The notes under the pieces: model-generated
What the model was told of the DNA's origin: nothing
Database searches by the model: none
Seen by the model: the letters and a program-made list of their open reading frames with translations, nothing else
Translations under genes and position numbers: made by a program
Shown: in pieces, positions 27,021 to 37,123 of the stretch
Numbering within the stretch: position 1 is the stretch's first letter
Layout: each line of letters begins with the position of its first letter
Source: Aquimarina aggregata
Lineage (GTDB): Bacteria; Bacteroidota; Bacteroidia; Flavobacteriales; Flavobacteriaceae
Direction: 5' to 3'
Length of the DNA stretch: 64,000 bases
NCBI RefSeq assembly: GCF_001632745.1
Contig: NZ_LQRT01000007.1
Location: forward strand, 60,419-124,418

Positions 27021-28883
27021 ATGAAAAAAATTTATCTCTTATTTGTCCTCGCATTTCTTAATCTTGCATACGGGTATACTCAAGAAAAACTTTGGGAAGT
27101 AAACCTAAAAGAAACGTTATACGAAGTAGGTTGGATTATGCAATCTAATGACGGTTTGATCATAGCCTCTGGGGCTAAAGGTTTATTGGCTATGGATAAC
27201 ACTTCTGGTGTAATCAAGTGGCATAATGAAGAACTTAAGGGTATTGATAAAAACTCATTTCTTACTATAGATGGATTACCCCTGTTTTACATAGAATACA
27301 CTCCTCTTGCTGGAAAAACTAGAGGAATGATTATTAATTCTAGTACAGGAGATGTTGTATACGATACCAAAGATGACGGTTATAGAATCAAAAATTTCAC
27401 TCTCTTACCTGATAATGGAATCATTCTTTTCGAATTAACTAAGGATAGCGAACGCTATTTAATGAGTTTCAGTCTTAAAACTTGGAAAAAATTATGGGTA
27501 ACCCCACTTGGTGAAAGTAGCGGTTTTATCAAAAGTCTAGTATCTGGTAAAAGTTTTATCGATCACGGACCATATTTTACCAAAGAAAATAATCTCATTT
27601 TAGGAATAAAAAATGAAATTTTTGCCATTAACGGTTCAAATGGCGGAGTAATGTGGGATCACGAAACTGACAAAAAAATTAAAGCCTTAGTATACTCTGC
27701 AAACAACAATAGTTTGTATCTGGGTATTAAAAAATCAAAAAAGTTAACCGTACTTAATCCAACCGATGGAACAGATATCACTCCTGGTAAACTAAAATTA
27801 AGAGGAACATTAATCGATGTGCGTCCTGACGAAGCAAATAACCTAATTCTGGTAGAAACAGAAGGTTTTAATATTATTGATCCTAGTACAAATGAATTTA
27901 AATGGAAGAAAAGCTTCAAGATAGAATATTTAGACGAAGTAATTCCTCACGAAAAAGGTTTAATTGCTATAGGTAAAGACGAGAAAGACGGTACTATATC
28001 TTTAGTCGATGGAGAAGGAAAGAAAATATGGTCTAGTAAAGTAAAAGGATATGCATACTACGTTACTCCTACCGATAAAGGTGTAATGTACGTATCTACA
28101 GAACGATCAAACATTTTAGACTATGAAAAAGGAAAAGATGTATGGGACAGAGATGTGAAATTTAAGTCTATACCTGCAGTAACATATGATGAAAAGGAAA
28201 GCAAGGTTATTTTATTTGAAAACAAAAAAGGGTATAAATTTGATTTGGCATCGGGAAAAATAGACCTTTTTGCTGAAGACATTGTTTTAGAAAACGTTAA
28301 AAGAAAAACTCCTTTACTAGCAGAGTATGTAAAAGATGCTGGATACCTTTTATATACAGGACAGCATATTTCTTTGTTATCTCCTTCTGGTGAAGTTAAA
28401 CACACTAAATATTATGAGCCGGCATCTAGTCTTAAAGGTTTAATAGGACTTGCTGAAGTTGGACTAGCTGTTGCAGGTGTAGATTTAGATATTAGTGGTG
28501 CACTAGAAAATATTGATCAATTATCTGCATTATCTAATGGAGTTGTACAAAGATCTCAGGATCAAACCGACGGAACAACCACAGAAAGTATGGTAGCAGG
28601 ACTATATGTTGGAGATGGGCAAAATATGACTCCTGTTTTTGAAATCACAAAACAAAGATATTCTAACTCTAAAAATGTTAAAAATCACAAATTTATAGTT
28701 ACAAAAATTAAAAGTGATACCGCTCCTACTAAACATTCAATCTATATGATTAACAAAACATCGGGAGCTATTGATAAACAAATTGATTTGTTAGACAAAA
28801 CTCCTAATTATGTAATAGATGAAATTGATAATGTTATTTTTATTAATGAAAAAAATCATTTGATTTCTTCTTATAAGTTTTAG
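27021..28883 (+). CDS. Exported PQQ-like beta-propeller protein
   Basis: A 620-residue exported protein with signal peptide (1-20). It contains repeated blades with the pattern of PQQ-binding-like quinoprotein repeats: GLLAMDNTSGVIKWHNEEL, IFAINGSNGGVMWDHETDK, GFNIIDPSTNEFKWKKSF, TISLVDGEGKKIWSSKVKG. About seven blades fill residues 30-420. The C-terminal third (about 430-620) is less regular and ends TSGAIDKQIDLLDKTPNYVIDE. No PQQ-ligating Cys pair or dehydrogenase motif is present, so this is probably a scaffold rather than an enzyme. It stands alone between pheT and a terminator. Confidence 0.75.
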   Translation: MKKIYLLFVLAFLNLAYGYTQEKLWEVNLKETLYEVGWIMQSNDGLIIASGAKGLLAMDNTSGVIKWHNEELKGIDKNSFLTIDGLPLFYIEYTPLAGKTRGMIINSSTGDVVYDTKDDGYRIKNFTLLPDNGIILFELTKDSERYLMSFSLKTWKKLWVTPLGESSGFIKSLVSGKSFIDHGPYFTKENNLILGIKNEIFAINGSNGGVMWDHETDKKIKALVYSANNNSLYLGIKKSKKLTVLNPTDGTDITPGKLKLRGTLIDVRPDEANNLILVETEGFNIIDPSTNEFKWKKSFKIEYLDEVIPHEKGLIAIGKDEKDGTISLVDGEGKKIWSSKVKGYAYYVTPTDKGVMYVSTERSNILDYEKGKDVWDRDVKFKSIPAVTYDEKESKVILFENKKGYKFDLASGKIDLFAEDIVLENVKRKTPLLAEYVKDAGYLLYTGQHISLLSPSGEVKHTKYYEPASSLKGLIGLAEVGLAVAGVDLDISGALENIDQLSALSNGVVQRSQDQTDGTTTESMVAGLYVGDGQNMTPVFEITKQRYSNSKNVKNHKFIVTKIKSDTAPTKHSIYMINKTSGAIDKQIDLLDKTPNYVIDEIDNVIFINEKNHLISSYKF

Positions 28884-28903
28884 TAGATAAAATATATTTT
28901 ATG

Positions 28904-28933
28904 AAAGAGGCTATTTAAATAGCCTCTTTTTTA
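28904..28933 (+). terminator. Terminator of the PQQ-like propeller gene
   Basis: A palindromic stem AAAGAGGCTATTTAAATAGCCTCTTT (arms 28904-28913 and 28920-28929) is followed by TTTTTATTTT, 20 bases after the stop at 28883. Confidence 0.9.
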
Positions 28934-29228
28934 TTTTAACAAGACTTTTACCCTCTTTAAACAAGTTATTTTGATGTTGTGTTATAAATCTTAAAACATA
29001 AATAACATTAAAACAGAATAGTATAAGCTTTAACGCAGACAGAACTGCTGCACTCCCCATTCACCTAGAATTGAAGTTTCTAATCATAGCGATTAATTCT
29101 CATAGTATTTTATTGTAATGCGCTAAGAAAATATGGTAACATTCACCAGAAAGCCTAAAAAAGTAATATACTTCATCAAAAGGAATGAACTAACAAATTA
29201 TTAACATTTACATCTCGTATTATTCCAT
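28934..29228. other. Non-coding gap between two terminators
   Basis: About 295 bases between a plus-strand terminator and a minus-strand terminator. I see no homologous open frame, tRNA or strong RNA fold. A short GCAG....CTGC hairpin near 29035-29052 is not convincing. It may be leftover sequence. Confidence 0.4.
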
Positions 29229-29256
29229 AAAAAAACCAGAATCATTTGATTCTGGT
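29229..29256 (-). terminator. Terminator of the TPR gene
   Basis: The stem ACCAGAATCA (29235-29244) / TGATTCTGGT (29247-29256) reads on the minus strand into a run of T residues (29229-29234 and beyond), 28 bases after the stop of the TPR gene. Confidence 0.88.
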
Positions 29257-29284
29257 CTTTATTCTTTTGCTTTTATCTAGAAAC

Positions 29285-30559
29285 TTAGTTGCCTCCTTCT
29301 AAAGCTTTAAGTTTGCTTTTCATTTCGTCTGCTTTTGGATCATCTAATTGATAGAAAATCTGCATAAGCGTACGAACTGCCTCTACATTATCAGGCTTTG
29401 TCTTTAAAGCTCCTTCTAAATAAGGTACTGCTTTTCTGTATAAGTCTTGCTTCTGCTTCTTAAGCTCATCAAACTTTTTATAATCTGCATTTGAAGTTCC
29501 TAAGTTGTTCATTTCCTTATTAAGAGCAACTTCACCATTTAAAATAATAGAAGCTATATTAATTTGAGCCGCATTAAAATCAGGTCTTAATTCTAATGCT
29601 TTTTCATAATATTTTAATGCTTGATCATTATCTCCTAGGCGAGATGCACTAACACCTAAATTATAAAGTAAATCTGGGTTTTCAGGATCGTTAGCCACAA
29701 TCTTTTCCATTATTTCTTTATACTTAGCTATATTACCTAATTTATAAAACACATCAGCTTCTGCTTGTAGTAAAGCTGAATCATTAGGATTATCTTTTTT
29801 AGCATCTTCAATAGCTTTCATAGCCTCTTCATCTTTACCTTGACTAATATAAATCAAAGCAATGTTCTTTGCTACTTCGCCTCTTTTAGAATCAGTCAAA
29901 CGATCTTCTGGTTTAATATAAGTTCCAGATTTTACACTAAGGTCTCTTGTTTGCTTATCACCAAAAGCTTCTGCAACTCCTGATTCCTTATTTGTAGCGT
30001 AGTATTCTGTAGTTACACCGTTAAAACCAATAGTTTTTAACTCTTCATAATACTTAAGAGCAGTGTCATAGTCTTTACCATTGACAGCATTACCTGCTGC
30101 ATAGTACAAATACGTAGTATCTTGTTTATTCGTGCTATACCCTAAGTATAGTTTCTCAGACGCACTTTTAAAGTCTTTAGCATTTTGATCTTTAATTGCG
30201 CTTTCTACTAAAGCTTGACGCAATGTTAGAATTTTCTTATCAGCTTCTGCAGTGTATTTAGAGTTACCAGATTTTTTTTCAATTTCGATAACTTTATTAT
30301 ATGCATTTGCTGCTCCTTCTATTTTCTCTAAAGAATCAGAATTAGAAGCGGACATTACTTGTCCTTTTAAGAAATAATACTGTGCTTTCATCTTTTCATC
30401 AGCTGCTTCCAGTTGTCCTTCTGCTGCCTTAAGCGCATCACTTGCTACTTCTACATTTCCTGATTTAAGGGCTTTAGCCGCTGCTTTTAAAGCTTGTTTT
30501 TGAGAAAATCCAATAGCACTAATCGTTAGAAATAATACTACGAAAAATTTAGTCTTCAT
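29285..30559 (-). CDS. Exported TPR-repeat protein
   Basis: A 424-residue exported protein with signal peptide (1-19, ending AIGFSQ) and several tetratricopeptide repeats, e.g. AIEDAKKDNPNDSALLQAEADVFYKLGNIAKY and the canonical LLYNLGVSASRLGDNDQALKYYEKALELRP at about residues 297-328. A Lys-rich tail includes LKTKPDNVEAVRTLMQ. TPR solenoids bind proteins; the partner is unknown. In Flavobacteriaceae this gene commonly follows gyrA on the same strand, as here (gap 27 bases), so co-transcription is likely. The link to DNA topology is only positional. Confidence 0.88.
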   Translation of the reverse strand: MKTKFFVVLFLTISAIGFSQKQALKAAAKALKSGNVEVASDALKAAEGQLEAADEKMKAQYYFLKGQVMSASNSDSLEKIEGAANAYNKVIEIEKKSGNSKYTAEADKKILTLRQALVESAIKDQNAKDFKSASEKLYLGYSTNKQDTTYLYYAAGNAVNGKDYDTALKYYEELKTIGFNGVTTEYYATNKESGVAEAFGDKQTRDLSVKSGTYIKPEDRLTDSKRGEVAKNIALIYISQGKDEEAMKAIEDAKKDNPNDSALLQAEADVFYKLGNIAKYKEIMEKIVANDPENPDLLYNLGVSASRLGDNDQALKYYEKALELRPDFNAAQINIASIILNGEVALNKEMNNLGTSNADYKKFDELKKQKQDLYRKAVPYLEGALKTKPDNVEAVRTLMQIFYQLDDPKADEMKSKLKALEGGN

Positions 30560-30586
30560 TACTTGTGTTTTTAAAATGGGATATAT

Positions 30587-33130
30587 TTATTCTTTTTCTT
30601 CACTATCAATATTCGTGCCATCTGATGTAGTGTCAGTATCTAAAGTAGTAGAAGCTGTTTCATCTATACCTTCTTCTTCCTCTAAATCGTCTTCATCCTG
30701 CATCACTTTTGCAACTGCCGCGATAGAATCTTTACCTTTTAAATTAATCAAACGTACACCTTGAGTTGCACGCCCCATAACTCGTAAATCTTCTACAGAT
30801 AAGCGAATTGCTATTCCGGATTTATTGATAATCATTAAATCATCTAAATCAGTTACATTCTTAATCGCCACTAAGTTACCAGTTTTTTTCGTAACTGAAA
30901 TAGTTTTAACACCTTTACCGCCTCGATTAGTAATTCTGTAATCTTCTAACTTAGAACGTTTTCCGAATCCGTTTTCTGAAACCACTAAGATATTACTCTC
31001 CATATCATTAACGGCAACCATTCCTACTACTTCGTCTTTTTCATCTGCTAAACGAATACCTCGAACTCCAGATGCTCCTCTACCCATTGGTCTAGTTTTC
31101 TCTTCTTCGAAACGAATTGCTTTACCTGATTTAACAGCTAACATTACCTGACTTTTACCATCAGTTAACTTTGCTTCTAGTAACTCATCGTTATCTTTGA
31201 TCGTAATTGCATTAATACCATTGGTCCTAGGTCTAGAATACTGTTCTAATGATGTCTTTTTGACTTGACCTTTTTTGGTTGCCATTATGACATAATGAGA
31301 ATTAATGTATTCTTCGTCTTTAAGATCCTGAGTACAAATAAATGCTTTTACTTTATCATCACTTTCTATATTGATCAAGTTTTGTATTGCTCTTCCTTTT
31401 GATGTTTTACTACCTTCAGGAATTTCATATACTCTCATCCAGAAACATTTTCCTTTCTGAGTAAAAAACAACATGTATTGATGATTTGTTCCTACAAATA
31501 AATTCTCTAGAAAATCCTCATTACGTGTTGTACTTCCCTTTTGACCTACTCCTCCTCTATTTTGTTTTTTATACTCATTAAGAGAAGTTCTTTTTATATA
31601 ACCCGCATGAGAAATTGTAATTACAACTTTTTCATCTGGAATCATATCTTCTATACTAAGATCTCCACCTGCATATTCTATTTGAGATCGTCTATCATCA
31701 CCATACTTATCCTTTACTTCGATAAGCTCTTCTTTGATGATATTCATTCTACGCTCTTTCTTCGCTAAAATATCTTTAAGATCCTCGATAGTTTTCATCA
31801 ATTCTTCATACTCTGCACGAAGCTTGTCTTGTTCAAGACCAGTCAATTGACGCAAACGCATCTCAACAATAGCTTTTGCTTGTATTTCAGAAAGCTTAAA
31901 ACGTTTTATAAGTTTTTCTCGAGCTTCCTCTGCATTAGCAGATGCCCTGATCAATGCAATTACTTCGTCTATATTATCAGAAGCAATAATTAATCCTTCT
32001 AATATATGAGCTCTTTCTTCTGCCTTTCTAAGTTCATACTTTGTACGACGAACAACAACATCATGTCTATGCTCTACAAAATAATGAATCATCTCTTTTA
32101 CATTAAGCAATTGCGGTCTTCCATTAACAAGTGCAATGTTATTAACACTAAAAGAAGATTGTAATGCAGTATACTTATACAAAAGATTAAGAACGATATT
32201 TGGTATAGCATCTCTTTTTAAGATATACACGATACGCATACCTTTTCTATCGGATTCATCACGAATAGAAGAAATACCGTCAATCTTCTTATCATTAACA
32301 AGATCGGCAGTTTTCTTAATCATATCTGCCTTATTGACTTGATATGGGATTTCATTTACGATAATACACTCTCTACCGTTTACTTCTTCAAAAGAAGCTT
32401 TACCTCGAATAACAACCCTGCCTCTACCTGTTTTAAAGGCTTCACGAACACCGTCATAACCATAAATGATACCACCGGTAGGAAAATCTGGTGCTTTTAT
32501 ATGAGTAATTAACTCATCAATTTCAATATCATTATTATCTATATATGCTATAGTACCGTCAACTACTTCACTTAAGTTGTGTGGCGGCATATTTGTCGCC
32601 ATACCAACCGCAATACCAGAAGCTCCATTAATCAACAATCCCGGAATTCTGGTAGGCAACACCGTAGGTTCTTGTAAGGTATCATCAAAATTAAAGGTAT
32701 GGTCTACAGTATCCTTTTCGATATCTGCTAACATATCCTCTGATATTTTTCGCATTCTGGCTTCTGTATAACGCATTGCTGCTGGGCTATCCCCATCTAC
32801 AGAACCAAAGTTACCTTGACCATCAACAAGCATGTAACGCAAACTCCATTCCTGAGCCATACGCACCATAGTATCGTATACAGAGGTATCACCATGTGGG
32901 TGATACTTCCCTAAAACTTCCCCAACGATTCTTGCCGATTTTTTATGGGCACTACTAGCTCTAACACCTAGTTCGTGCATCCCATACAAAACACGTCTAT
33001 GCACAGGCTTAAGACCATCCCTAACATCAGGAAGTGCACGAGACACAATTACAGACATTGAATAATCAATGTATGCCGATTTCATCTCATCTTCTATATT
33101 GATAGGTATAAGTTTTTCTCCTTCTGTCAT
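30587..33130 (-). CDS. gyrA: DNA gyrase subunit A
   Basis: An 847-residue cytoplasmic subunit of the type II topoisomerase that introduces negative supercoils. It contains the winged-helix/tower breakage-reunion domain. The active-site tyrosine is Tyr121 ([12 protein letters not shown]). The quinolone region [13 protein letters not shown] places Thr82 and Asp86 at the sites of E. coli Ser83 and Asp87. Thr82 is the wild-type residue described in Flavobacterium psychrophilum, so it is not evidence of resistance. The C-terminal pinwheel includes the GyrA-box ([10 protein letters not shown]), and the tail is acidic. It heads an operon with the TPR gene; its partner gyrB is not in this window. Confidence 0.97.
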   Translation of the reverse strand: MTEGEKLIPINIEDEMKSAYIDYSMSVIVSRALPDVRDGLKPVHRRVLYGMHELGVRASSAHKKSARIVGEVLGKYHPHGDTSVYDTMVRMAQEWSLRYMLVDGQGNFGSVDGDSPAAMRYTEARMRKISEDMLADIEKDTVDHTFNFDDTLQEPTVLPTRIPGLLINGASGIAVGMATNMPPHNLSEVVDGTIAYIDNNDIEIDELITHIKAPDFPTGGIIYGYDGVREAFKTGRGRVVIRGKASFEEVNGRECIIVNEIPYQVNKADMIKKTADLVNDKKIDGISSIRDESDRKGMRIVYILKRDAIPNIVLNLLYKYTALQSSFSVNNIALVNGRPQLLNVKEMIHYFVEHRHDVVVRRTKYELRKAEERAHILEGLIIASDNIDEVIALIRASANAEEAREKLIKRFKLSEIQAKAIVEMRLRQLTGLEQDKLRAEYEELMKTIEDLKDILAKKERRMNIIKEELIEVKDKYGDDRRSQIEYAGGDLSIEDMIPDEKVVITISHAGYIKRTSLNEYKKQNRGGVGQKGSTTRNEDFLENLFVGTNHQYMLFFTQKGKCFWMRVYEIPEGSKTSKGRAIQNLINIESDDKVKAFICTQDLKDEEYINSHYVIMATKKGQVKKTSLEQYSRPRTNGINAITIKDNDELLEAKLTDGKSQVMLAVKSGKAIRFEEEKTRPMGRGASGVRGIRLADEKDEVVGMVAVNDMESNILVVSENGFGKRSKLEDYRITNRGGKGVKTISVTKKTGNLVAIKNVTDLDDLMIINKSGIAIRLSVEDLRVMGRATQGVRLINLKGKDSIAAVAKVMQDEDDLEEEEGIDETASTTLDTDTTSDGTNIDSEEKE

Positions 33131-33502
33131 AAAAAACTTTTTTCTAAAATTGAATTAATAAACGGGCTAATTTAAGTAAATTAAGACGTTTTTAACAACC
33201 AATTACCTATGTAATATACGTAATTTATTAACAAAAGGAATACTGCATATAGTTAATAAGTCTAGTTCTATAGGTTTTGATTATTAAAGCATTTTTTGTC
33301 TATTTACCGATAATTGGACAAACCCACTATCAAATAGCTCGTATTTCAGTAGTATTTTTTACTGAATAACATAATAATAACATGACAAAATATTACTTTA
33401 CTGTCAGATATTTGTTAATGATCGACTAAAAGGAATAGTTTTTGTCATAGTAATCCTAAAAATTACTATTTTAGTTATAAAGAAAAGAAAGAGATTAATC
33501 TT
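33131..33502. other. Divergent promoter region of gyrA and clpC
   Basis: This 372-base gap separates divergently transcribed gyrA and clpC and must contain both promoters. Apart from the inverted repeat at 33447-33469 I see no coding sequence or RNA gene. Confidence 0.6.
33447..33469. promoter_or_regulatory. Inverted repeat upstream of clpC, possible operator
   Basis: Perfect 8-bp arms ATAGTAAT (33447-33454) and ATTACTAT (33462-33469) with a 7-base spacer, 34 bases before the clpC start. The right arm overlaps TATTTTAG, a near match to the -7 box. A repressor bound here would block clpC, but no regulator of this kind is encoded nearby. Confidence 0.35.
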
Positions 33503-36058
33503 ATGGATGATAATTTTTCACCTAGAGTTAAAGATGTTATTGCCTACAGCAAAGAAGAAGCACTAAGATTAGGGCATGATTTTATTGGTACAGAACATTT
33601 AATGCTAGGTTTGTTGAGAGATGGAAGTGGAAAAGCAATTAGTATTCTGGATGCATTGGATATAGATTTAACTAACTTGAGAAGAAAAGTAGAGATCTTA
33701 AGCCCCGCAAATCCTGATATTGCAATAGCTTCAAATGAAAAAAAGAATTTACATTTAACAAGACAAGCAGAAAGAGCTTTAAAAACAACTTTTTTAGAGG
33801 CAAAACTTTTTCAAAACTCATCGATTAATACAGCGCATCTTCTTTTATGTATATTAAGAAATGAAAACGACCCAACTACAAAACTTTTAAATCGTTTAAA
33901 AGTAGATTATGATAACGTTAAAGACCAATTTAAGTATATGATTGCTAACGACGAAGAATACATAGACAACCCAAAAGCAGAATCTTTCTCAGAAGACGAT
34001 GATGATTTAACAGGAGATTCTTCCAAAGAAAATCCTTTTAACTCTCCATCTGGAGCCAAAGCCGGAAAAAAATCTAAAACTCCTGTTTTAGATAATTTTG
34101 GTCGCGATTTGACTGCCATGGCGGAAGAAGGTAAATTAGATCCTGTTGTTGGAAGATCAAAAGAAATTGAACGTGTTTCTCAAATATTAAGTAGACGTAA
34201 AAAAAACAACCCACTTTTAATCGGGGAACCTGGAGTTGGTAAATCTGCTATTGCAGAAGGACTAGCACTAAGAATAGTACAACGAAAAGTTTCTAGAATC
34301 CTATTTGACAAAAGAGTAGTTACACTGGATTTAGCCAGCTTAGTTGCAGGAACTAAATATCGTGGACAGTTTGAAGAACGAATGAAGGCTGTAATGAATG
34401 AGTTAGAGAAAAATGAAGATATCATCCTTTTTATTGACGAAATTCATACAATTGTTGGTGCCGGTGGCGCAACAGGAAGTCTTGATGCTTCAAATATGTT
34501 TAAACCTGCTCTGGCAAGAGGAGAAATACAATGTATAGGTGCCACTACCCTAGATGAATACAGACAATATATAGAAAAGGATGGTGCCCTTGAAAGACGT
34601 TTTCAAAAGGTAATTGTTGAACCTACTAACATAGAAGAAACTATAGAAATCCTTAATAATATTAAAGAAAAATATGAGGATCATCATAATGTTAGCTATA
34701 CTAAAGAAGCAATTGAGGCTTGTGTAAAACTAACTAATAGATATATGACAGATAGGTTCTTACCAGATAAAGCAATAGACGCTTTAGATGAAGCAGGCTC
34801 TAGGGTTCATATTACAAATATTGATGTTCCTAAAAAAGTACTCGATCTCGAGAAGAAACTTGAAGAAGTTCGAGAACTTAAAAATAGTGTAGTCAAGAAA
34901 CAAAAATATGAAGAGGCTGCTAAGTTAAGGGATGATGAGAAAAATCTTGAAAAAGAATTAGGTACTGCTCAAGAACAATGGGAGAAAGAATCTAAACTTC
35001 ATAAAGAAACCGTTGACGAAGAAAACGTAGCTGATGTTGTATCTATGATGACAGGAATACCTGTAAATCGTATCGCGCAAACAGAAAGCAATAAATTAGC
35101 AGAGCTACCAGAACTGATCATGGGTAAAGTAATTGGTCAGGAAGAAGCCGTTAAAAAAGTGGTTAAAGCTATCCAACGTAATCGTGCTGGACTTAAAGAC
35201 CCTAATAAACCTATTGGTTCTTTCATTTTCTTAGGACAAACGGGAGTTGGAAAAACACAATTAGCTAAAGTGCTTGCAAGAGAACTTTTTGACAGTGAAG
35301 ATGCTCTTATACGTATTGACATGAGTGAATACATGGAAAAGTTTGCTGTTTCTAGATTAATTGGAGCACCTCCGGGATATGTTGGATACGAAGAAGGCGG
35401 ACAACTTACAGAAAAAGTAAGAAGAAAGCCCTATGCAGTTGTCTTATTAGATGAAATCGAAAAAGCACATCCAGATGTTTTTAACATGATGTTACAAGTA
35501 TTAGATGATGGATATTTAACTGACAGCCTTGGACGTAAGATTGATTTCAGGAATGCAATTATCATCATGACCTCTAATATTGGAGCCAGAAAACTAAAAG
35601 ACTTTGGTCAAGGTGTTGGTTTTGGAACATCTGCAAAGAAAACTCAAGCCGAAGATTACGCCAAAGGTGTGATAGAAAATGCTTTGAAAAAAGCTTTTGC
35701 ACCTGAGTTCTTAAATCGAGTTGACGATGTTGTAGTTTTTAACGCTTTAGAAAGAGAAGATATTCATAAAATTATCGATATCGAACTTGATAAATTATAT
35801 GGCAGAATCAAAGGACTAGGTTATACATTATCTTTAAGCGAAAAAGCAAAAGATTATATTACCGAAAAAGGGTTTGATAGACAATACGGAGCAAGACCTC
35901 TTAAAAGAGCTATTCAGAAATATATCGAAGATGCACTCGCCGAAGAGATCATCAATGCACAACTACAAGAGGGTGATAGTATTTTTATGGATATGGATGA
36001 AAACTCAGGAGAGTTGACTATCAACATAAAAAAAGCAGAAAAATCTACAGAATCTTAG
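33503..36058 (+). CDS. clpC: Clp protease ATP-binding subunit ClpC
   Basis: An 851-residue Hsp100 AAA+ unfoldase that delivers proteins to ClpP. The N-domain repeats lie at about 5-150 (starting [25 protein letters not shown]). The first ATPase has Walker [14 protein letters not shown] and Walker [10 protein letters not shown] coiled-coil middle domain with a UVR-like motif ([15 protein letters not shown]) follows, then the second ATPase with Walker [13 protein letters not shown] and Walker [17 protein letters not shown] loop for ClpP docking lies after the second ATPase core. Length and motif order are normal for ClpC. It stands alone, with a strong terminator downstream. Confidence 0.96.
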   Translation: MDDNFSPRVKDVIAYSKEEALRLGHDFIGTEHLMLGLLRDGSGKAISILDALDIDLTNLRRKVEILSPANPDIAIASNEKKNLHLTRQAERALKTTFLEAKLFQNSSINTAHLLLCILRNENDPTTKLLNRLKVDYDNVKDQFKYMIANDEEYIDNPKAESFSEDDDDLTGDSSKENPFNSPSGAKAGKKSKTPVLDNFGRDLTAMAEEGKLDPVVGRSKEIERVSQILSRRKKNNPLLIGEPGVGKSAIAEGLALRIVQRKVSRILFDKRVVTLDLASLVAGTKYRGQFEERMKAVMNELEKNEDIILFIDEIHTIVGAGGATGSLDASNMFKPALARGEIQCIGATTLDEYRQYIEKDGALERRFQKVIVEPTNIEETIEILNNIKEKYEDHHNVSYTKEAIEACVKLTNRYMTDRFLPDKAIDALDEAGSRVHITNIDVPKKVLDLEKKLEEVRELKNSVVKKQKYEEAAKLRDDEKNLEKELGTAQEQWEKESKLHKETVDEENVADVVSMMTGIPVNRIAQTESNKLAELPELIMGKVIGQEEAVKKVVKAIQRNRAGLKDPNKPIGSFIFLGQTGVGKTQLAKVLARELFDSEDALIRIDMSEYMEKFAVSRLIGAPPGYVGYEEGGQLTEKVRRKPYAVVLLDEIEKAHPDVFNMMLQVLDDGYLTDSLGRKIDFRNAIIIMTSNIGARKLKDFGQGVGFGTSAKKTQAEDYAKGVIENALKKAFAPEFLNRVDDVVVFNALEREDIHKIIDIELDKLYGRIKGLGYTLSLSEKAKDYITEKGFDRQYGARPLKRAIQKYIEDALAEEIINAQLQEGDSIFMDMDENSGELTINIKKAEKSTES

Positions 36059-36081
36059 ATCCTATAGAATTACCAAAATAT

Positions 36082-36116
36082 AAAAAGGCTACTACCAATT
36101 TGATAGTAGCCTTTTT
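36082..36116 (+). terminator. Terminator of clpC
   Basis: A 13-bp perfect stem AAAAAGGCTACTA (36082-36094) / TAGTAGCCTTTTT (36104-36116), 24 bases after the clpC stop, ending in a T run. Confidence 0.92.
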
Positions 36117-36138
36117 AAGTATTAACATAAGTTAACAA

Positions 36139-36146
36139 TATATTTG
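36139..36146 (+). promoter_or_regulatory. Bacteroidota-type -7 element before the first STAS-like paralogue
   Basis: TATATTTG matches TAnnTTTG exactly, 36 bases ahead of the ATG at 36183. The second paralogue has the similar TATATTTA at 36596-36603, 55 bases ahead of its ATG, so each copy may have its own promoter. Confidence 0.45.
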
Positions 36147-36182
36147 TAAATTAGAGGCTTTTATGTAATGCTAGTACAAATA

Positions 36183-36560
36183 ATGATTGCCACATACGAT
36201 TTAGATTTTTGCCACATACAAATATACAACGACTACCTAGTTGTTACTATGAACGAAGGGATTACTGTTGTTCCTGAACATCAAAACATAATGCCTGGAC
36301 TAGTAGAGCAGCATTTTAAAAATAAACCTTTTGTTTATATATCCAATAGAATCCACTCCTATTCTGTAAATCCTACTACTCATTTAAAATCTTCAAAAAT
36401 CGAAAATTTGATTGGCATAGCTGTAGTATCTGATAATACTCTACAAAAAAATCAAACTAAAATTGAAAAAGCTTTTTTTAGTAAAGCTTTTGAGTATTTC
36501 ACCACTATGGAAGAAGCTTTACAATGGAAAGATAGCATGATTAAGAACCATTCTCACTAG
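36183..36560 (+). CDS. STAS/SpoIIAA-like protein, tandem paralogue 1 (tentative)
   Basis: A 125-residue soluble protein. ATG at 36183 is preferred over the one at 36168 because it aligns residue by residue with the start of the downstream paralogue (MIATYDLDFCHIQIYNDY versus MITSYNLEFCDIDVYEDY). The shared block NKPFVYISNRIHSYSVNP, the IGIAVVSD strand and the closing WKD are conserved. The alpha/beta pattern with a central exposed helix and alternating strands recalls STAS/SEC14-like domains, which bind partner proteins or small ligands. The family name is inferred, and function is unknown. There is no membrane segment or signal peptide. Confidence 0.7.
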   Translation: MIATYDLDFCHIQIYNDYLVVTMNEGITVVPEHQNIMPGLVEQHFKNKPFVYISNRIHSYSVNPTTHLKSSKIENLIGIAVVSDNTLQKNQTKIEKAFFSKAFEYFTTMEEALQWKDSMIKNHSH

Positions 36561-36657
36561 TCAATATCGATTATCTCTTAAAAACATAGCTTGGTATATT
36601 TACGATTCTCAACAATTATTCGTATATTAATAATCTTTCTCTTAATTCACATATACA

Positions 36658-37035
36658 ATGATTACATCGTATAATTTGGAGTTTTGTGATATTGATGTAT
36701 ACGAAGATTATACTGTTGCCAGAATACATGAAGGAATGATTACTACCCCAGAAAACTTAAAAGTATTCTTAAAACTTATTGACATACATTATAAAAACAA
36801 GCCTTTTGTTTACATATCACATAGAATCCATTCGTTTTCTATAAATCCTGCTATACATGCAGAGTCTTCCAAAATACCTAATCTTATTGGTATAGCTGTG
36901 GTATCTGAAGATCCATTACAAAAGATACAAACCCAAGTTGAAAAAGTCTTTTTCAAAAAAGAGTTTAAACATTTTACCACAATACAAGAAGCATTAGTAT
37001 GGAAAGATGAAATTATAAAAAAAGTAGCAGATTAA
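36658..37035 (+). CDS. STAS/SpoIIAA-like protein, tandem paralogue 2 (tentative)
   Basis: A 125-residue protein and close homologue of the preceding gene, exactly equal in length. Conserved blocks are HYKNKPFVYISHRIHSFSINP, the SSKIPNLIGIAVVSED segment and FTTIQEALVWKDEI. It differs mainly in the loop after residue 18 and in the C-terminal charged tail (KKVAD against KNHSH). The pair arose by tandem duplication, with both copies intact and divergent enough to be functionally distinct. A hairpin follows at 37054-37090 and separates it from the convergent rny gene. Confidence 0.7.
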   Translation: MITSYNLEFCDIDVYEDYTVARIHEGMITTPENLKVFLKLIDIHYKNKPFVYISHRIHSFSINPAIHAESSKIPNLIGIAVVSEDPLQKIQTQVEKVFFKKEFKHFTTIQEALVWKDEIIKKVAD

Positions 37036-37053
37036 ATTTTTGACTTAAAACTA

Positions 37054-37090
37054 AAAGAGTGATGAAATACATCCACCACTCTTTCTAAAT
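37054..37090. terminator. Bidirectional terminator between paralogue 2 and rny
   Basis: The stem AAAGAGTG (37054-37061) / CACTCTTT (37077-37084) lies in a gap between convergent genes. The inner part pairs imperfectly. The plus-strand T tract is weak (CTTTCT), so efficiency is uncertain. Confidence 0.6.
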
Positions 37091-37123
37091 ATTTTTTTCT
37101 ATTAAAAAATGTTATTCTAAGGC

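Noticed and set aside
30950..33100. Thr82 in GyrA as a quinolone-resistance change
   Set aside because: Threonine at this site is the wild-type residue reported in Flavobacterium psychrophilum, so no resistance is implied.
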